Translations under genes and position numbers: made by a program
The notes under the pieces: generated by a model
Seen by the model: the letters and a program-made list of their open reading frames with translations, nothing else
Told to the model about the DNA's origin: nothing
The model's database searches: none
In this document: positions 27,085-36,006 of the stretch, in pieces
Position numbering within the stretch: the first letter of the stretch is position 1
Layout: each line of letters begins with the position of its first letter
Source: Alicyclobacillus sp. ALC3
GTDB lineage: Bacteria > Bacillota > Bacilli > Alicyclobacillales > Alicyclobacillaceae
Length of the DNA stretch: 64,000 nt
NCBI RefSeq assembly: GCF_028751195.1
Contig: NZ_CP066784.1
Span: 1,054,001 to 1,118,000, forward strand
Reading direction: 5' to 3'

Positions 27085-27405
27085 TCACATTTTGGCCATT
27101 TTCACTCCAACCTCTGCATCCACCTTGTCTTGAGGGTGTGTCTTGGGAATATCTGTTTTCCGGCTGCTTTCCTTAAACTTCTTACTTTTGGTCTTGCGCT
27201 GCTCGTACATATCACGAACCCATTCCTCAACCGGAGATTTCCACAGTTGTTGCTGGTTTGGGATATTTTTTATTAAACTCAAGGGATTTAACCCCATTTC
27301 TTTAGCCATTTTCACTGCTTCATTACTTAACTTGCATCGCACTTTAGCTTCTTTCCACCGCTCAGCCTTCTTGTCAGGATTAAAAATGGAAATTCCTCCG
27401 TCCAT
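27085..27405 (-). CDS. Small basic conserved protein, unknown
   Basis: A 106-residue, strongly charged protein. Its core (MAKEMGLNPLSLIKNIPNQQ, WKSPVEEWVRDMYEQR) resembles a small uncharacterised family common in bacteria with a W-K-x-P-x-x-x-W/F motif. The Lys/Arg-rich C terminus suggests nucleic-acid contact, which is speculation. The start at 27405 lacks a clear ribosome binding site; GGAGGA occurs just inside the frame. It lies 10 bases after the nos stop and may be its second gene. Confidence 0.6.
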   Translation of the reverse strand: MDGGISIFNPDKKAERWKEAKVRCKLSNEAVKMAKEMGLNPLSLIKNIPNQQQLWKSPVEEWVRDMYEQRKTKSKKFKESSRKTDIPKTHPQDKVDAEVGVKMAKM

Positions 27406-27414
27406 CTATGAAAA

Positions 27415-28473
27415 TCAATAGAGGTTCTCTTGTCGAAAGTAGTTTGGCTTCACAACTGTGTCGTCATAATAGCGATGAAATATGTGTGTGGTTGCCGGAG
27501 AAACTGGGGGAATCAGCCATGTCCAGTCTCCCGTGAGTTCACGTCCCTCGTCCATTTCAATCTGCTCAAACCGTTCAAACTGCTTGGCAGCAGTATGATG
27601 ATCAACGATAGTTACGCCACGTTCCTTAAACGACTGCAAGACTGCAATATTTAACTCGATGAGAGCCCTGTCCTTCCATAGTGACGCGTCCGATTTAATG
27701 TCGAGCCCTAGTAAAGACGCTACCTTCGGCAGCATGTTGTAGCGATTCAAATCTGCAAAGTTACGAGCACCGATTTCCGTCTCCATATACCAACCATTGA
27801 AAGGAGCTGCTGCGAATCGAAGTCCCCCGATTTCCAACGCCATATCGGAAATCATGGGTACCGTGTACCACTTAAGCCCTAGCCCTTCAAATTGCGGATA
27901 ATCAGGATGATGGATATCGACTTCCAAAACCAAATCGTCGGGAATCGAAAACCAAACGGGTTGCTCGCCCTCGATTTGCACGACTAGGGGCAGAACATCA
28001 AAGGGCGTCCGCTTGCCTCTCCACCCCAATTCTTCACAGAGACGCGTAATCGCAATCGAATGCGGGTCTCCAATAACACCACGTTCGGTTTCGTAACCCG
28101 CGTAGCGGAGGAGTTGGTGGTTCAAAATGCGCACCTTCGGATTCAATACGGTAATCGTAGGACGTATCTTTCCTTCGTTCGTGGCAAATTCAATATGACG
28201 ATACAGAGCATTTACTACCTTTTCCGGCGTGCTCAGAGATCTCTCATCAAAAACGTTCAGTGACTTCCAAAACAACCGCCCGATACAACGATTGCTATTT
28301 CTCCACGCCATTCGCGCTCCATGTTCCAGTTCTTCGTATGTAAGCTCGTACGTTGCTCTTCGCATCAAACTTTCTTGAATTGCGGTTAATCTATCTTGAG
28401 CATCTTCGGCACTTTTTCCAAGTTCATGGTAGCACTTCGCGATAAACTCTCGTGCTTCATCGTACATTCGCAT
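27415..28473 (-). CDS. nos: Nitric oxide synthase, oxygenase domain
   Basis: Oxidises L-arginine to citrulline and NO using heme and a pterin-type cofactor; bacterial forms lack the reductase domain and borrow electrons from cellular flavoproteins. The 352-residue length fits. The heme thiolate is Cys63 in [14 protein letters not shown]. The arginine-binding Glu is in [12 protein letters not shown], and the pterin and dimer region is [18 protein letters not shown]. In Bacillus NO protects against oxidative stress and antibiotics. AAGGAG nine bases upstream supports 28473. It sits on the sigK element beside the germination operon. Confidence 0.96.
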   Translation of the reverse strand: MRMYDEAREFIAKCYHELGKSAEDAQDRLTAIQESLMRRATYELTYEELEHGARMAWRNSNRCIGRLFWKSLNVFDERSLSTPEKVVNALYRHIEFATNEGKIRPTITVLNPKVRILNHQLLRYAGYETERGVIGDPHSIAITRLCEELGWRGKRTPFDVLPLVVQIEGEQPVWFSIPDDLVLEVDIHHPDYPQFEGLGLKWYTVPMISDMALEIGGLRFAAAPFNGWYMETEIGARNFADLNRYNMLPKVASLLGLDIKSDASLWKDRALIELNIAVLQSFKERGVTIVDHHTAAKQFERFEQIEMDEGRELTGDWTWLIPPVSPATTHIFHRYYDDTVVKPNYFRQENLY

Positions 28474-28581
28474 GACAAATTACTCCTTCGTTTAACTCGG
28501 TGCATGGCATTCCGTTCAATTAGTGTACTCTATTTACATTGAACCAACCTAGATTGCCAATTCCAGAAGGAGGTTCATAGC

Positions 28582-28683
28582 TTGCCGAAGGATGTGATAA
28601 TTTTACTTCCATACCATCCTACTAAAGCTGGCCACTCGCTGGCTTCAAATGCCTGCGCCGAATATAAAACACCATCAGTTTGA
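28582..28683 (+). other. Orphan gene start (33 codons) with strong ribosome binding site
   Basis: AAGGAGG (28567-28573) is followed eight bases later by TTG and MPKDVIILLPYHPTKAG. The reading frame enters the 3' end of the convergent gerB gene after 13 codons and stops at 28683. It may be the severed 5' end of a gene cut off when the germination operon was inserted. No homology is recognised. Confidence 0.35.
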
Positions 28684-29725
28684 CAGTGGGCTCAATGATA
28701 AGATACAACCAACTTAGGGGCACCAAAAGGGTTATCACAATCCAGTCCCAGACTTGTTGATTCGGGATGAGTTGAAAAATTACCAGGACTATCACCGCGT
28801 ATCCCAAGACGAACCACTTCTCGCTTGACTTGTTGAGCTGCAGAAGCCGTCGCGACAACTCCGATATTCCCCATAAGTGATTCGCATAGAAGACCGCTTG
28901 AAACAGCGTTGCCACGAATATTAGGGAAACACCAAAGCGCTGGATAATAAATCCTTGCACCTGAACCAGTTGCAACACGAAGTCAACCGGGTGAGCCAAG
29001 ACGCGTACCCCCTCATACCCTACGACTCTCAGGATGACAACGAACACACCCGCTGCGTAGAGGCAACCAAAACCCGCAGCTACCAAAGGTAGCCAAATTG
29101 CGTTTTGCTTTCTGTGATCAAAATACGGATTTACCATCAGATACAGGTTTATCCCCAAGAACAGCGGCAAAAGCAATCCAGCCACTGAAAATGACCGTGA
29201 AACACTGACCGGATGCAGCGTAACCCCCGTCCATGTCCCCCGAAAGTACGCTAAAGCAAAGGACGTTCCAAGAACCAACATGACGACTGGGAACGTGATC
29301 GAGGCAACGCGTGCAATCGTTTCTAGGCCGTAGAGCGCTCCAACAACGGATACGAGTGCAAGTGCCACACCTGTCGCCAAGTGAGGCGTATTGGGAAGTA
29401 TTGCTTTTACAGTTATCGCAAATGAATATAGGCTCACAGCTATAAATAGCAGATAACCCGGAATAAACGACGTGCCGACAATCCTGCCAATAAATTTTCC
29501 AAACACTAAAGTGAGCATCTCCACACCAGTCTGCGTGCGGAGATTCGTCGTGAGTAAACCGTGAACCAAAGCACTGAACAAAGCGAAAAAACAGACGCCA
29601 AAGACTGCCCACTGTCCATCAATTCCACCGTAAAAAGCTGCATAACGTGGGTAAACCCAAAAGAGCAGAGGCAGAATACCGGTAGATACGACGCAGATAA
29701 CTTGATACATGGACAGTTTGTACAC
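28622..29725 (-). CDS. GerAB-type germinant receptor B subunit
   Basis: A 367-residue, ten-segment membrane protein of the spore germination GerAB/APC-like family. It is the likely ligand-binding subunit of a germinant receptor in the spore inner membrane. Landmarks include LPLLFWVYPRYAAFYGG near the N terminus and a C-terminal NQQVWDWI. The start is GTG at 29725, overlapping the gerC stop as TAGTG, with GGGGGG eight bases before. Operon order here is A-C-B. Such operons are made in the forespore under sigma-G. Confidence 0.88.
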   Translation of the reverse strand: MYKLSMYQVICVVSTGILPLLFWVYPRYAAFYGGIDGQWAVFGVCFFALFSALVHGLLTTNLRTQTGVEMLTLVFGKFIGRIVGTSFIPGYLLFIAVSLYSFAITVKAILPNTPHLATGVALALVSVVGALYGLETIARVASITFPVVMLVLGTSFALAYFRGTWTGVTLHPVSVSRSFSVAGLLLPLFLGINLYLMVNPYFDHRKQNAIWLPLVAAGFGCLYAAGVFVVILRVVGYEGVRVLAHPVDFVLQLVQVQGFIIQRFGVSLIFVATLFQAVFYANHLWGISELSRRLLQLNKSSEKWFVLGYAVIVLVIFQLIPNQQVWDWIVITLLVPLSWLYLIIEPTVKLMVFYIRRRHLKPASGQL

Positions 29726-30870
29726 TAAATCAGCCCCCCCTTGCTCCTGATTGCGACCTTCACTTGAATGTCGAGCTTGGCATGTCCGAACATCTGGCTC
29801 CACTGTTGCTTTAATCGCGCTTCTTCTTCTGGATGCGCCTGCAGATAATTTCTCCCGAACCCAACCACATCGGTCTGCTGCTGTTGCAGTTTTACAACCA
29901 TGTCCGTTAACTGTTGTGTCAGATAAATCGATGCCTGCAACTGCAGTTCATTGATGTTCGTTGGCGGTAATGGCTTGGGTGAAGGGTCCACATGCTTCGC
30001 TAAGGTGCCAGCGACCGTGACGTCATCGGCCAGTACAACCTCACTCTTCTTCTTGATACAGCGAACGTGACTTTTTGCCCGCATGTCGGTTAATGTCATG
30101 ACCCCCTGCCCAATTGGGATATCGAACGACATGTCGCGAACTTTACCCATCAAGAGATTCACGTACAACGTTTCATTACGGCTTAACGCAAGTGCCGGTT
30201 TGTTGTTGAGATACACTTCTTCACCTGTCATGGCTAGTGTCTTCTTACCTTTGTCATCTATCTCTTCGGTCGTTAAAATGGGTATCATCGGGACAACACC
30301 AAGTTGCGTCGTATCGCGCCAGTACTCCCACAATTGGCGTCGAACGACGTACCCATGCTGCTTCACTTTTACTGATTTTTCGACAAAATTCATCGGAGCT
30401 GACTCCGATACTTCTGTAGCCATCACTTTTTCAGCACTACCCGGTGTCATGAAGATATAAGCGAGCCGGTTAATCTTCGTCAAGCGCATCAGTTGCCCTA
30501 ACACGCTATCCATGGTTTCTCCTGACAGTTGACTGCTCAAAACGATGACGCGCAGTTGGGCCACATCAGCTTGACGATCCATTTTCGTTTGGATAGTCCT
30601 GATTGCCTCCATCAACGAGTAAGATTCCCCAGATAGGTCTTGAAACTTGGATGTTTCAGCAGAACCTTCCCCCTGTGATTGCCCATTATGGAGAATAGGC
30701 ACCTGGATCGTCACTCTGATTTTCTCAGGGTCATCATGCGCAGGATCAATGCCAAGTCCAATCATTGCGGCGCGCTTATTAATCGCTTCATAATCCCAAC
30801 ATCCAGGTAAAAAAATGAGCGCCGCACAGGTCAACACGATGGCAAGCGACCGCTGCATTATCGATTTCAT
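29725..30870 (-). CDS. GerAC-type germinant receptor lipoprotein
   Basis: A 381-residue lipoprotein. The signal peptide ends in the lipobox LPGC (cysteine near residue 24), followed by WDYEAINKRAAMIGLGID, the standard GerC opening. Three GerC domains follow, with the last containing VGFGRNYLQAHPEE and MFGHAKLDIQVKVAIRSKG. It would be diacylglyceryl-modified on the outer face of the spore inner membrane. Its ATG overlaps the gerA stop by four bases. Confidence 0.92.
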   Translation of the reverse strand: MKSIMQRSLAIVLTCAALIFLPGCWDYEAINKRAAMIGLGIDPAHDDPEKIRVTIQVPILHNGQSQGEGSAETSKFQDLSGESYSLMEAIRTIQTKMDRQADVAQLRVIVLSSQLSGETMDSVLGQLMRLTKINRLAYIFMTPGSAEKVMATEVSESAPMNFVEKSVKVKQHGYVVRRQLWEYWRDTTQLGVVPMIPILTTEEIDDKGKKTLAMTGEEVYLNNKPALALSRNETLYVNLLMGKVRDMSFDIPIGQGVMTLTDMRAKSHVRCIKKKSEVVLADDVTVAGTLAKHVDPSPKPLPPTNINELQLQASIYLTQQLTDMVVKLQQQQTDVVGFGRNYLQAHPEEEARLKQQWSQMFGHAKLDIQVKVAIRSKGGLI

Positions 30871-32513
30871 GTCTTACTCCGTTTGCGCGGAAATTTCGGC
30901 CCCCGAGGTACTTCTAACATCGGATGCTGCACCGGATCTGTATAGTCCGCGGCACGCGTATCCTCTTGGTTGTGATAATGGGCTGCGCGCTTGTCCAGCA
31001 TCGGGATGGGGGCACGAAAAATACCGTCCAGAAAAAAGTCTCGCCAGTGCTCCCCTGATAGCGGATCAAGGTATGAGATTCCAAACGACTTCAGGGATGC
31101 AACATGAAATAAAATCAGCGTGACAACCAACATGACACCGTAGAAGCCAAACACGGACGCTCCAATGATGTTGGTCCACATGAGAAGCCGCAGTGTTGTC
31201 GAAAATTCATAACTGGGAAGAACAAACACAGATACGGCAGTGAGCGCAATAATCACAATCAAAATGTTACTGAAGAGCCCTGCTTCTACAGCGGCCTGTC
31301 CCAGGACCAATCCACCCACAATGCCGATTGTCTGCCCCATCACCTTGGGCATTCGTAAGGCCGCCTCCCGAATAATCTCCATGACAATTTGCATGATGAC
31401 GACTTCGGTGGCGGCGTTAAACGGCACGCCCTCACGGGACTTTGCGATTGCCAGCGCGAGCGTTTGCGGCATCAATTCGGGGTTAAAATCAACGAAGGCA
31501 ATGTATAGCGCGGGAAGATAAAATGAAAGAGTAAACGCGATCATACGTAGCCACCGTATAATCGTTGCCTCAACCCAACTGTGTTGGTCGTCTTCCATAG
31601 TCTGAAAAAAATCGATAACTGTCCCTGGCACCAGCAGGCCTGCCGGGTCCCCATCGACGAGAATCAACACTTTCCCTTGCCCAACTTCCTTCACACAGTT
31701 GTCCACTCGTTGTGTTGCCCGTACCAAAGGGAAGACGGTCCAGTGATTGTCCACTATGCGCTGTTCCAGTGTTGCGCTTCCAGTGAGTTTATCGACGTGC
31801 ACCGCCTGAATTCGCTTGATCACGGTATCCACCAAATTCGGGTTAGCGACATCATGTTCGTATAGCACTGCCACCCGGTTGCGGCTCCGGTAGCCGACCT
31901 GCAATTCCTTCACAGTGAGTGCGTCACTAGTCAGCGCCCAGCGCATGATGCCGATATTTACGTCGACGTTTTCGATGAACGCGACTTGAGGACCGCGCGT
32001 ACTCGATTCCAAGAGCGGTGGTTCCACCGCACGGTGTGGCAGCTTTCTTTCGCCCATTGTGAGAGCAACATTCAAGCCGTCAATAAGCAAGACCAGCACG
32101 CCACGAGATAGCGCCTCGCGAATTTCCCACAAGTTGTTCATGAAGATGGCGTTGCCAATCGGAACCACCCTTCTCATCAAGTAGAAGGGCAGTTCCCTGA
32201 CGGACAGGCGAGGATAATGATGGTCCTGTAACGATTGCATCAGCGTTTCCACCTGGGTCTGGTCGGCAAGCGTTTGGTAATACACAATGACGGCTTCCTG
32301 CTCTTTGACAACCGTTCTGCGCACCACAAAGTCATCACTGGTGCCTGCAGTTTCCCGGATATATTTCAACGTATGACGCAAGTCACCCGTGATCTTGGGA
32401 GCGTCCCGATAATCTGGCACCTTCGGCTTGGGTCTTTCCATGCTTCGGTGCTTGTAGTTTCTTCGTTTTAAGGGATTAAACAAGTTTAACAAAAGGTCCG
32501 CTCCCCGCTTCAC
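30867..32513 (-). CDS. GerAA-type germinant receptor A subunit
   Basis: A 548-residue protein with the GerA layout: a soluble N-terminal domain (about 50-300, starting with YIRETAGTSDDFVVRR), conserved DGDPAGLLVPGTVIDFFQ and EDDQHSWVEATIIRWLR, then about five membrane helices from residue 320. The C-terminal tail (about 475-548) is hydrophilic and basic. It forms the receptor with the B and C proteins. The GTG at 32513 has only AGGA upstream. Start choice is moderate; later ATG codons are possible. Confidence 0.9.
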   Translation of the reverse strand: MKRGADLLLNLFNPLKRRNYKHRSMERPKPKVPDYRDAPKITGDLRHTLKYIRETAGTSDDFVVRRTVVKEQEAVIVYYQTLADQTQVETLMQSLQDHHYPRLSVRELPFYLMRRVVPIGNAIFMNNLWEIREALSRGVLVLLIDGLNVALTMGERKLPHRAVEPPLLESSTRGPQVAFIENVDVNIGIMRWALTSDALTVKELQVGYRSRNRVAVLYEHDVANPNLVDTVIKRIQAVHVDKLTGSATLEQRIVDNHWTVFPLVRATQRVDNCVKEVGQGKVLILVDGDPAGLLVPGTVIDFFQTMEDDQHSWVEATIIRWLRMIAFTLSFYLPALYIAFVDFNPELMPQTLALAIAKSREGVPFNAATEVVIMQIVMEIIREAALRMPKVMGQTIGIVGGLVLGQAAVEAGLFSNILIVIIALTAVSVFVLPSYEFSTTLRLLMWTNIIGASVFGFYGVMLVVTLILFHVASLKSFGISYLDPLSGEHWRDFFLDGIFRAPIPMLDKRAAHYHNQEDTRAADYTDPVQHPMLEVPRGPKFPRKRSKT

Positions 32514-32527
32514 GAATGTCCTGGAGA

Positions 32528-32646
32528 GAGCGTTTCCTTGGTTGCCACGATTTATGTATGCAACCCTTTAAATGGAACACACTGTAAAATATCCGTTCGC
32601 TGCTTAACCAATGTACCGCAACGAGCGTTTCCTTGAGTGCCAACGA
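32528..32646. repeat. Paired 22-base repeats between gerA and the divergent gene
   Basis: GAGCGTTTCCTTG followed by TTGCCACGA at 32528-32550 recurs as GAGCGTTTCCTTG followed by AGTGCCAACGA at 32623-32646. TGTCCTG (about 32517) and CAGGACA (32649-32655) flank the pair in inverted orientation. The repeats lie in the divergent promoter region and could bind a common regulator; none is known. Confidence 0.5.
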
Positions 32647-32675
32647 CTCAGGACAGATGAGGGCAGGAGTGTACA

Positions 32676-33419
32676 ATGATTGAGCAAGATGAGGTCATCA
32701 AAGTCTACCTTGAAGTATTAAATGGGATACGTGCGAGATTCCCCAATCATTTCTTTATCAGTGTGGACGGCCGACAACGGCTCATCATCATTACGCGTTT
32801 TCTGATTGAGGACTACTTGCAGATTCCTGTAGTCGAAATACCGGACCAGGTCTATGCAGATTTGCTATGGAAGCATCGGCTGCGTCCCCCAGCCAATATA
32901 CAGGGATGGAATTTCAGTCAACTGATGGAGCACTGTTACCCGGAAGAAATCAAGGCATGGCATTTTCGTCAGGTATCCAATGGGTACTGGCAAAAGGAAA
33001 AAGGACACAAGCGCCTCATTGAAGCTGTCAAGTATGTCATCGAAGAAGAGTGTCAAATCCCCATCTCCGACATTCCAAGCCGCATCACCTATGAGTTCTT
33101 CAAGCAACATAATTTATACGGCGCTTTTAACCAATTTGGACAATCGACATACCAAATCATTAACGCGGCTTACCCTGGTCTGTTTCATCCCTGGCAATTT
33201 CACACCGTCCCGATGAACTACTGGAGAGACCCGCAGAACGTTGAAAAAGCGATGAATTGGTTACTATTTGACATTTTAAAGGTAAACTCGTACGCCGAGT
33301 CACTGGCCATCATCAAAATAAAGCACTTTGTAGAGAATCAACTTCAAGGGTTACTCCTAAGAGCATTTCATCATCGACTCTATAACGCTGTCGAGTGGAT
33401 CTCGACGCGTTCGGAGTGA
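32676..33419 (+). CDS. Conserved hypothetical with repeated IP-motif units
   Basis: A 247-residue soluble protein. Two similar units can be seen: ITRFLIEDYLQIPVVEIP with DLLWKHRL, then VKYVIEEECQIPISDIP with EFFKQHNL. Each is followed by a block like MEHCYPEEIKAWHF or NAAYPGLFHPWQF. This resembles an uncharacterised Bacillales family (possibly DUF4046). GGAG precedes the ATG. It is divergent from gerA. The function is unknown; location suggests sporulation or germination but does not show it. Confidence 0.7.
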   Translation: MIEQDEVIKVYLEVLNGIRARFPNHFFISVDGRQRLIIITRFLIEDYLQIPVVEIPDQVYADLLWKHRLRPPANIQGWNFSQLMEHCYPEEIKAWHFRQVSNGYWQKEKGHKRLIEAVKYVIEEECQIPISDIPSRITYEFFKQHNLYGAFNQFGQSTYQIINAAYPGLFHPWQFHTVPMNYWRDPQNVEKAMNWLLFDILKVNSYAESLAIIKIKHFVENQLQGLLLRAFHHRLYNAVEWISTRSE

Positions 33420-33610
33420 TGAAACTTGTTCAGCATCAAGGTTTAGCTAAATCCAGCGACATGCCCCCCACATAGGCCGTTCATTCAACCTACGGAATAA
33501 GACTCTTTCCCAAGATACGGACAAGTGCGCGGCAGCCAACCGGAATATGGACACACTCATCGAGAATAGAGTAAATTGCGACAGATTCAAGAGGGAAGTG
33601 AGGTAATAAA

Positions 33611-33865
33611 TTGCCAGCATTCATCATGATAGCCGGACCGGTATCTGTCAGTACGCCTCAGCAAAGCGCGCTAGGTGTATCCATTGGCATCAACAGTGCA
33701 GGCAACTGGGATGCAAATATGAAGTTCAACACTGCCGAAGGCGGTAATTTTGGTGTGATGAGTTCCATCATGAGCGGGTTCAACATAATGCTAGATAATT
33801 TTGAGGTGATCGACGGCGTAATCAACACCAATGACGTCAAAGTCGCGTCTACGGTGGAGTTCTAG
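33611..33865 (+). CDS. Small protein, possibly spore-associated
   Basis: An 84-residue protein from a TTG at 33611 preceded by GTGAGG. It is rich in Gly, Ser, Asn and Val (SALGVSIGINSAGNWDANMK, GNFGVMSSIMSGFNIM) with few charges, and starts with MPA as small GerP-type proteins do. The resemblance to GerPF/GerPA is weak. A perfect 19-bp hairpin terminates it. The neighbours are gerA on one side and a SASP gene on the other. Confidence 0.55.
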   Translation: MPAFIMIAGPVSVSTPQQSALGVSIGINSAGNWDANMKFNTAEGGNFGVMSSIMSGFNIMLDNFEVIDGVINTNDVKVASTVEF

Positions 33866-33918
33866 CGTGAGTGACCAGCCATGCTTCGAGGCTAGCCAAG
33901 GTATACTTCGGTCTACAG

Positions 33919-33960
33919 GGACATGCAAAAGGCGCACGGTTGTGCGCCTTTTGCATGTCC
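33919..33960. terminator. Perfect 19-bp hairpin between convergent genes
   Basis: GGACATGCAAAAGGCGCAC (33919-33937) pairs without mismatch with 33942-33960 around a GGTT loop. It lies between the plus-strand small gene and the minus-strand SASP gene, so it can act in both directions. The stem is longer than usual for a terminator. Confidence 0.75.
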
Positions 33961-34029
33961 GCTTGATTCCACCTCTGTCATGTCGCTTCGACACACAGCG
34001 CCGCGAGCGGAGCATTCACCGTTCACGCT

Positions 34030-34251
34030 CTAGTGAAAGTGTCCAGTTCCCAACTGCTCCTCCGCAATTTGGACCAACCGCCGGGTGATGTGCCCCCCAA
34101 TGGTTCCTGTATCGCGGGTCGTCATCGTACCCCAATATCCGCTTTCAGGTACAGAGATCCCCAGTTCCCGAGCTACCTCGTACTTCATTTGATCCAAAGC
34201 GTGCATCGCTTGCGGAACCACTGGAGTATTTCGTTGCTGTCCAAGTGCCAT
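34030..34251 (-). CDS. Alpha/beta-type small acid-soluble spore protein
   Basis: A 73-residue SASP that coats and protects DNA in the dormant spore and is degraded at germination. The family's two conserved segments are present: MKYEVARELGIS (with the GPR protease site region) and SGYWGTMTTRDTGTIGGHIT followed by RRLVQIAEEQL. AAAGGAG precedes the ATG. A sigma-G-like promoter lies 30-60 bases upstream, as expected for forespore expression. It is carried within the sigK element. Confidence 0.95.
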   Translation of the reverse strand: MALGQQRNTPVVPQAMHALDQMKYEVARELGISVPESGYWGTMTTRDTGTIGGHITRRLVQIAEEQLGTGHFH

Positions 34252-34281
34252 GCATCATTCTCCTTTCGAGATTGGTGCATG

Positions 34282-34311
34282 TATTATGTATTACTCTTCC
34301 GTAAGTATGCA
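34282..34311 (-). promoter_or_regulatory. Sigma-G-type promoter of the SASP gene
   Basis: On the minus strand, TGCATA (34311-34306) and CATAATA (34288-34282) are separated by 17 bases. The sigma-G pattern is TGmATA, 17-18 bases, CATAcTA, so only one -10 base differs. The -10 lies about 30 bases before the SASP start codon. Confidence 0.7.
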
Positions 34312-34485
34312 TCTAGGGCAACTTCAGTCGCCCCTTTCGACACGGTGAGATGGCTCCTTCGTCCATTGCACCCGTGTATTGAGTTGTTGCCTGGCATCAT
34401 GAACCTGTGGACAAAGGCGGACAAGGGTCACGACAAGTACTGTCTGAAGACAGAAGACATCACCTGCCTTCACCGTCTTGTTGTG

Positions 34486-36006
34486 TTACAAAGTCACTAT
34501 CTCAATCCTTTGCCCTTGTTCGAAAACCCTGATTTCCTTGATTACCGTCCGCAGTAAGTCACGTCCAGCTTGCGCACTTATGTCGTGGAACTCTGTACTC
34601 GCAAGCGAGCCCCAAATTGCCATCAACATAGACCGCCGGTGCTCCGCTTCCGTCCTCACATCTTTGCTACTCAATTCATCAAGTCGACGTGTTAAGTCTA
34701 GCTTCTTTTGATTCAAACCCCGTCTTTCGTTCTGAACATCCTTTAGTTTTTCGCGTATGTCCTGTTCATCAATATCGGGGTCACTGAGGAAATTCATTAG
34801 GCGTCGATGCACAACCTCTAGGCGCTCAAGCTCCGCCTGAATGTTTTCCAATTGGCATTGTTCACTCGACAACTGCGGATTGCGTTCCAATTCCGCAATG
34901 AGCTCTTCGTCAGGCGCTCGTATCCAGCTAAGAGTCGTATCCCACACTTGAAGTTCAAGCTCATCACACTTAATATGTGTTCCACACCCCGGGTTTTTTG
35001 CTCCCACCGTTGCTTTGCGGTCACTGTAGTAATACTGTTCTCTCCCCCAAGCCTTCCCCTTCCGACCTGTCATAGTGTTACCGCAGTCCCCACACCGCAG
35101 CAGTCCACTCAACATATAGGTGCGTTTGCCCGCCCCAGCCCATCTTCGTCTCGACTCTGCCAGCAGTGACTGGGCGTAATAAAACTGGTCGGACTCAATA
35201 ATGGCCGGAATCGGCAACCTAATCCATTCTTCTTTTGGTCGCGGTTTTTGCACAATTCTCTCCTCGGGTGGGCGGTAGCGATTCCCGAGCATCCCTTCCG
35301 TGTTCCACTTGTTTTGATAGAACTCGCCGATGTACGACCGGTTCATCAGCATCTGACGCACAACCTGCCGATGAAAGACGCCGACACCTCTCTTTGTGGG
35401 CACGCCTAGTTCCGTTAAGTATTTGGCGATTCCATTAATCCCCTGAACTCTGCCATTGGAATTGGTGAACAAGTCGAAGATGAGCTTTACGATGGTCGCC
35501 TCGCGAGCATTGACGACGAACTGTTCTTTCTCGGAATCGAAGTCATAGCCGTAGATGTGAAAATCCCGTAATACCCTCCCTTGCCGTGCCTTCTCGCGCC
35601 TCCCCCGTGACATGCGTTCGTTGATTTTAGCTTTTTCGAACTGGCTAATTGCGCCGCGCATCTGATAGAACAGCTGTCCTTCCGGTGTCCTAGCGTACTC
35701 ACCGTTCACGAACATTAGCTCGGCACGTGATTCGATTTCATCGGAGATGATGAGTTGATTCATGAGTTTGCGTGAGAGACGGTCGGGATCAAGACACACG
35801 ACCTTGTGGACAAGCCCACTGCGAATATCTTCACGCAGCTTGGAGAGTTGCGGTCGATCGAGAAACTCACCAGATATCCCCTCATCTACGTACTTTAGGA
35901 CATCATCTGTCCCTGCCTTCTTCTTGCATTCCCGGAGCTGGTCCGCCAAGCTGAATCCGTGCTTCGCCTGCTCCTCGGTCGACACCCGCGCGTAGACTGC
36001 TATCAT
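34486..36006 (-). CDS. spoIVCA: SpoIVCA-like large serine recombinase
   Basis: A 506-residue site-specific recombinase expected to excise element 1 and rejoin sigK. The catalytic domain (1-150) has nucleophile Ser9 in YARVSTEEQ and arginines in DPDRLSRKLMNQLI. The recombinase domain holds FHRQVVRQMLMNRSYIGE, and a zinc-ribbon CGDCGNTMTGRKGK and a leucine-spaced coiled coil (about 390-450) follow. Close wording to B. subtilis SpoIVCA is seen along the whole length, especially EGISGEFLDRP and FVNGEYARTPEGQLF. One expected zinc Cys is replaced: YYYSDRK where relatives have a Cys, although GCG is kept. It starts about 195 bases from the right attachment site. Confidence 0.93.
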   Translation of the reverse strand: MIAVYARVSTEEQAKHGFSLADQLRECKKKAGTDDVLKYVDEGISGEFLDRPQLSKLREDIRSGLVHKVVCLDPDRLSRKLMNQLIISDEIESRAELMFVNGEYARTPEGQLFYQMRGAISQFEKAKINERMSRGRREKARQGRVLRDFHIYGYDFDSEKEQFVVNAREATIVKLIFDLFTNSNGRVQGINGIAKYLTELGVPTKRGVGVFHRQVVRQMLMNRSYIGEFYQNKWNTEGMLGNRYRPPEERIVQKPRPKEEWIRLPIPAIIESDQFYYAQSLLAESRRRWAGAGKRTYMLSGLLRCGDCGNTMTGRKGKAWGREQYYYSDRKATVGAKNPGCGTHIKCDELELQVWDTTLSWIRAPDEELIAELERNPQLSSEQCQLENIQAELERLEVVHRRLMNFLSDPDIDEQDIREKLKDVQNERRGLNQKKLDLTRRLDELSSKDVRTEAEHRRSMLMAIWGSLASTEFHDISAQAGRDLLRTVIKEIRVFEQGQRIEIVTL

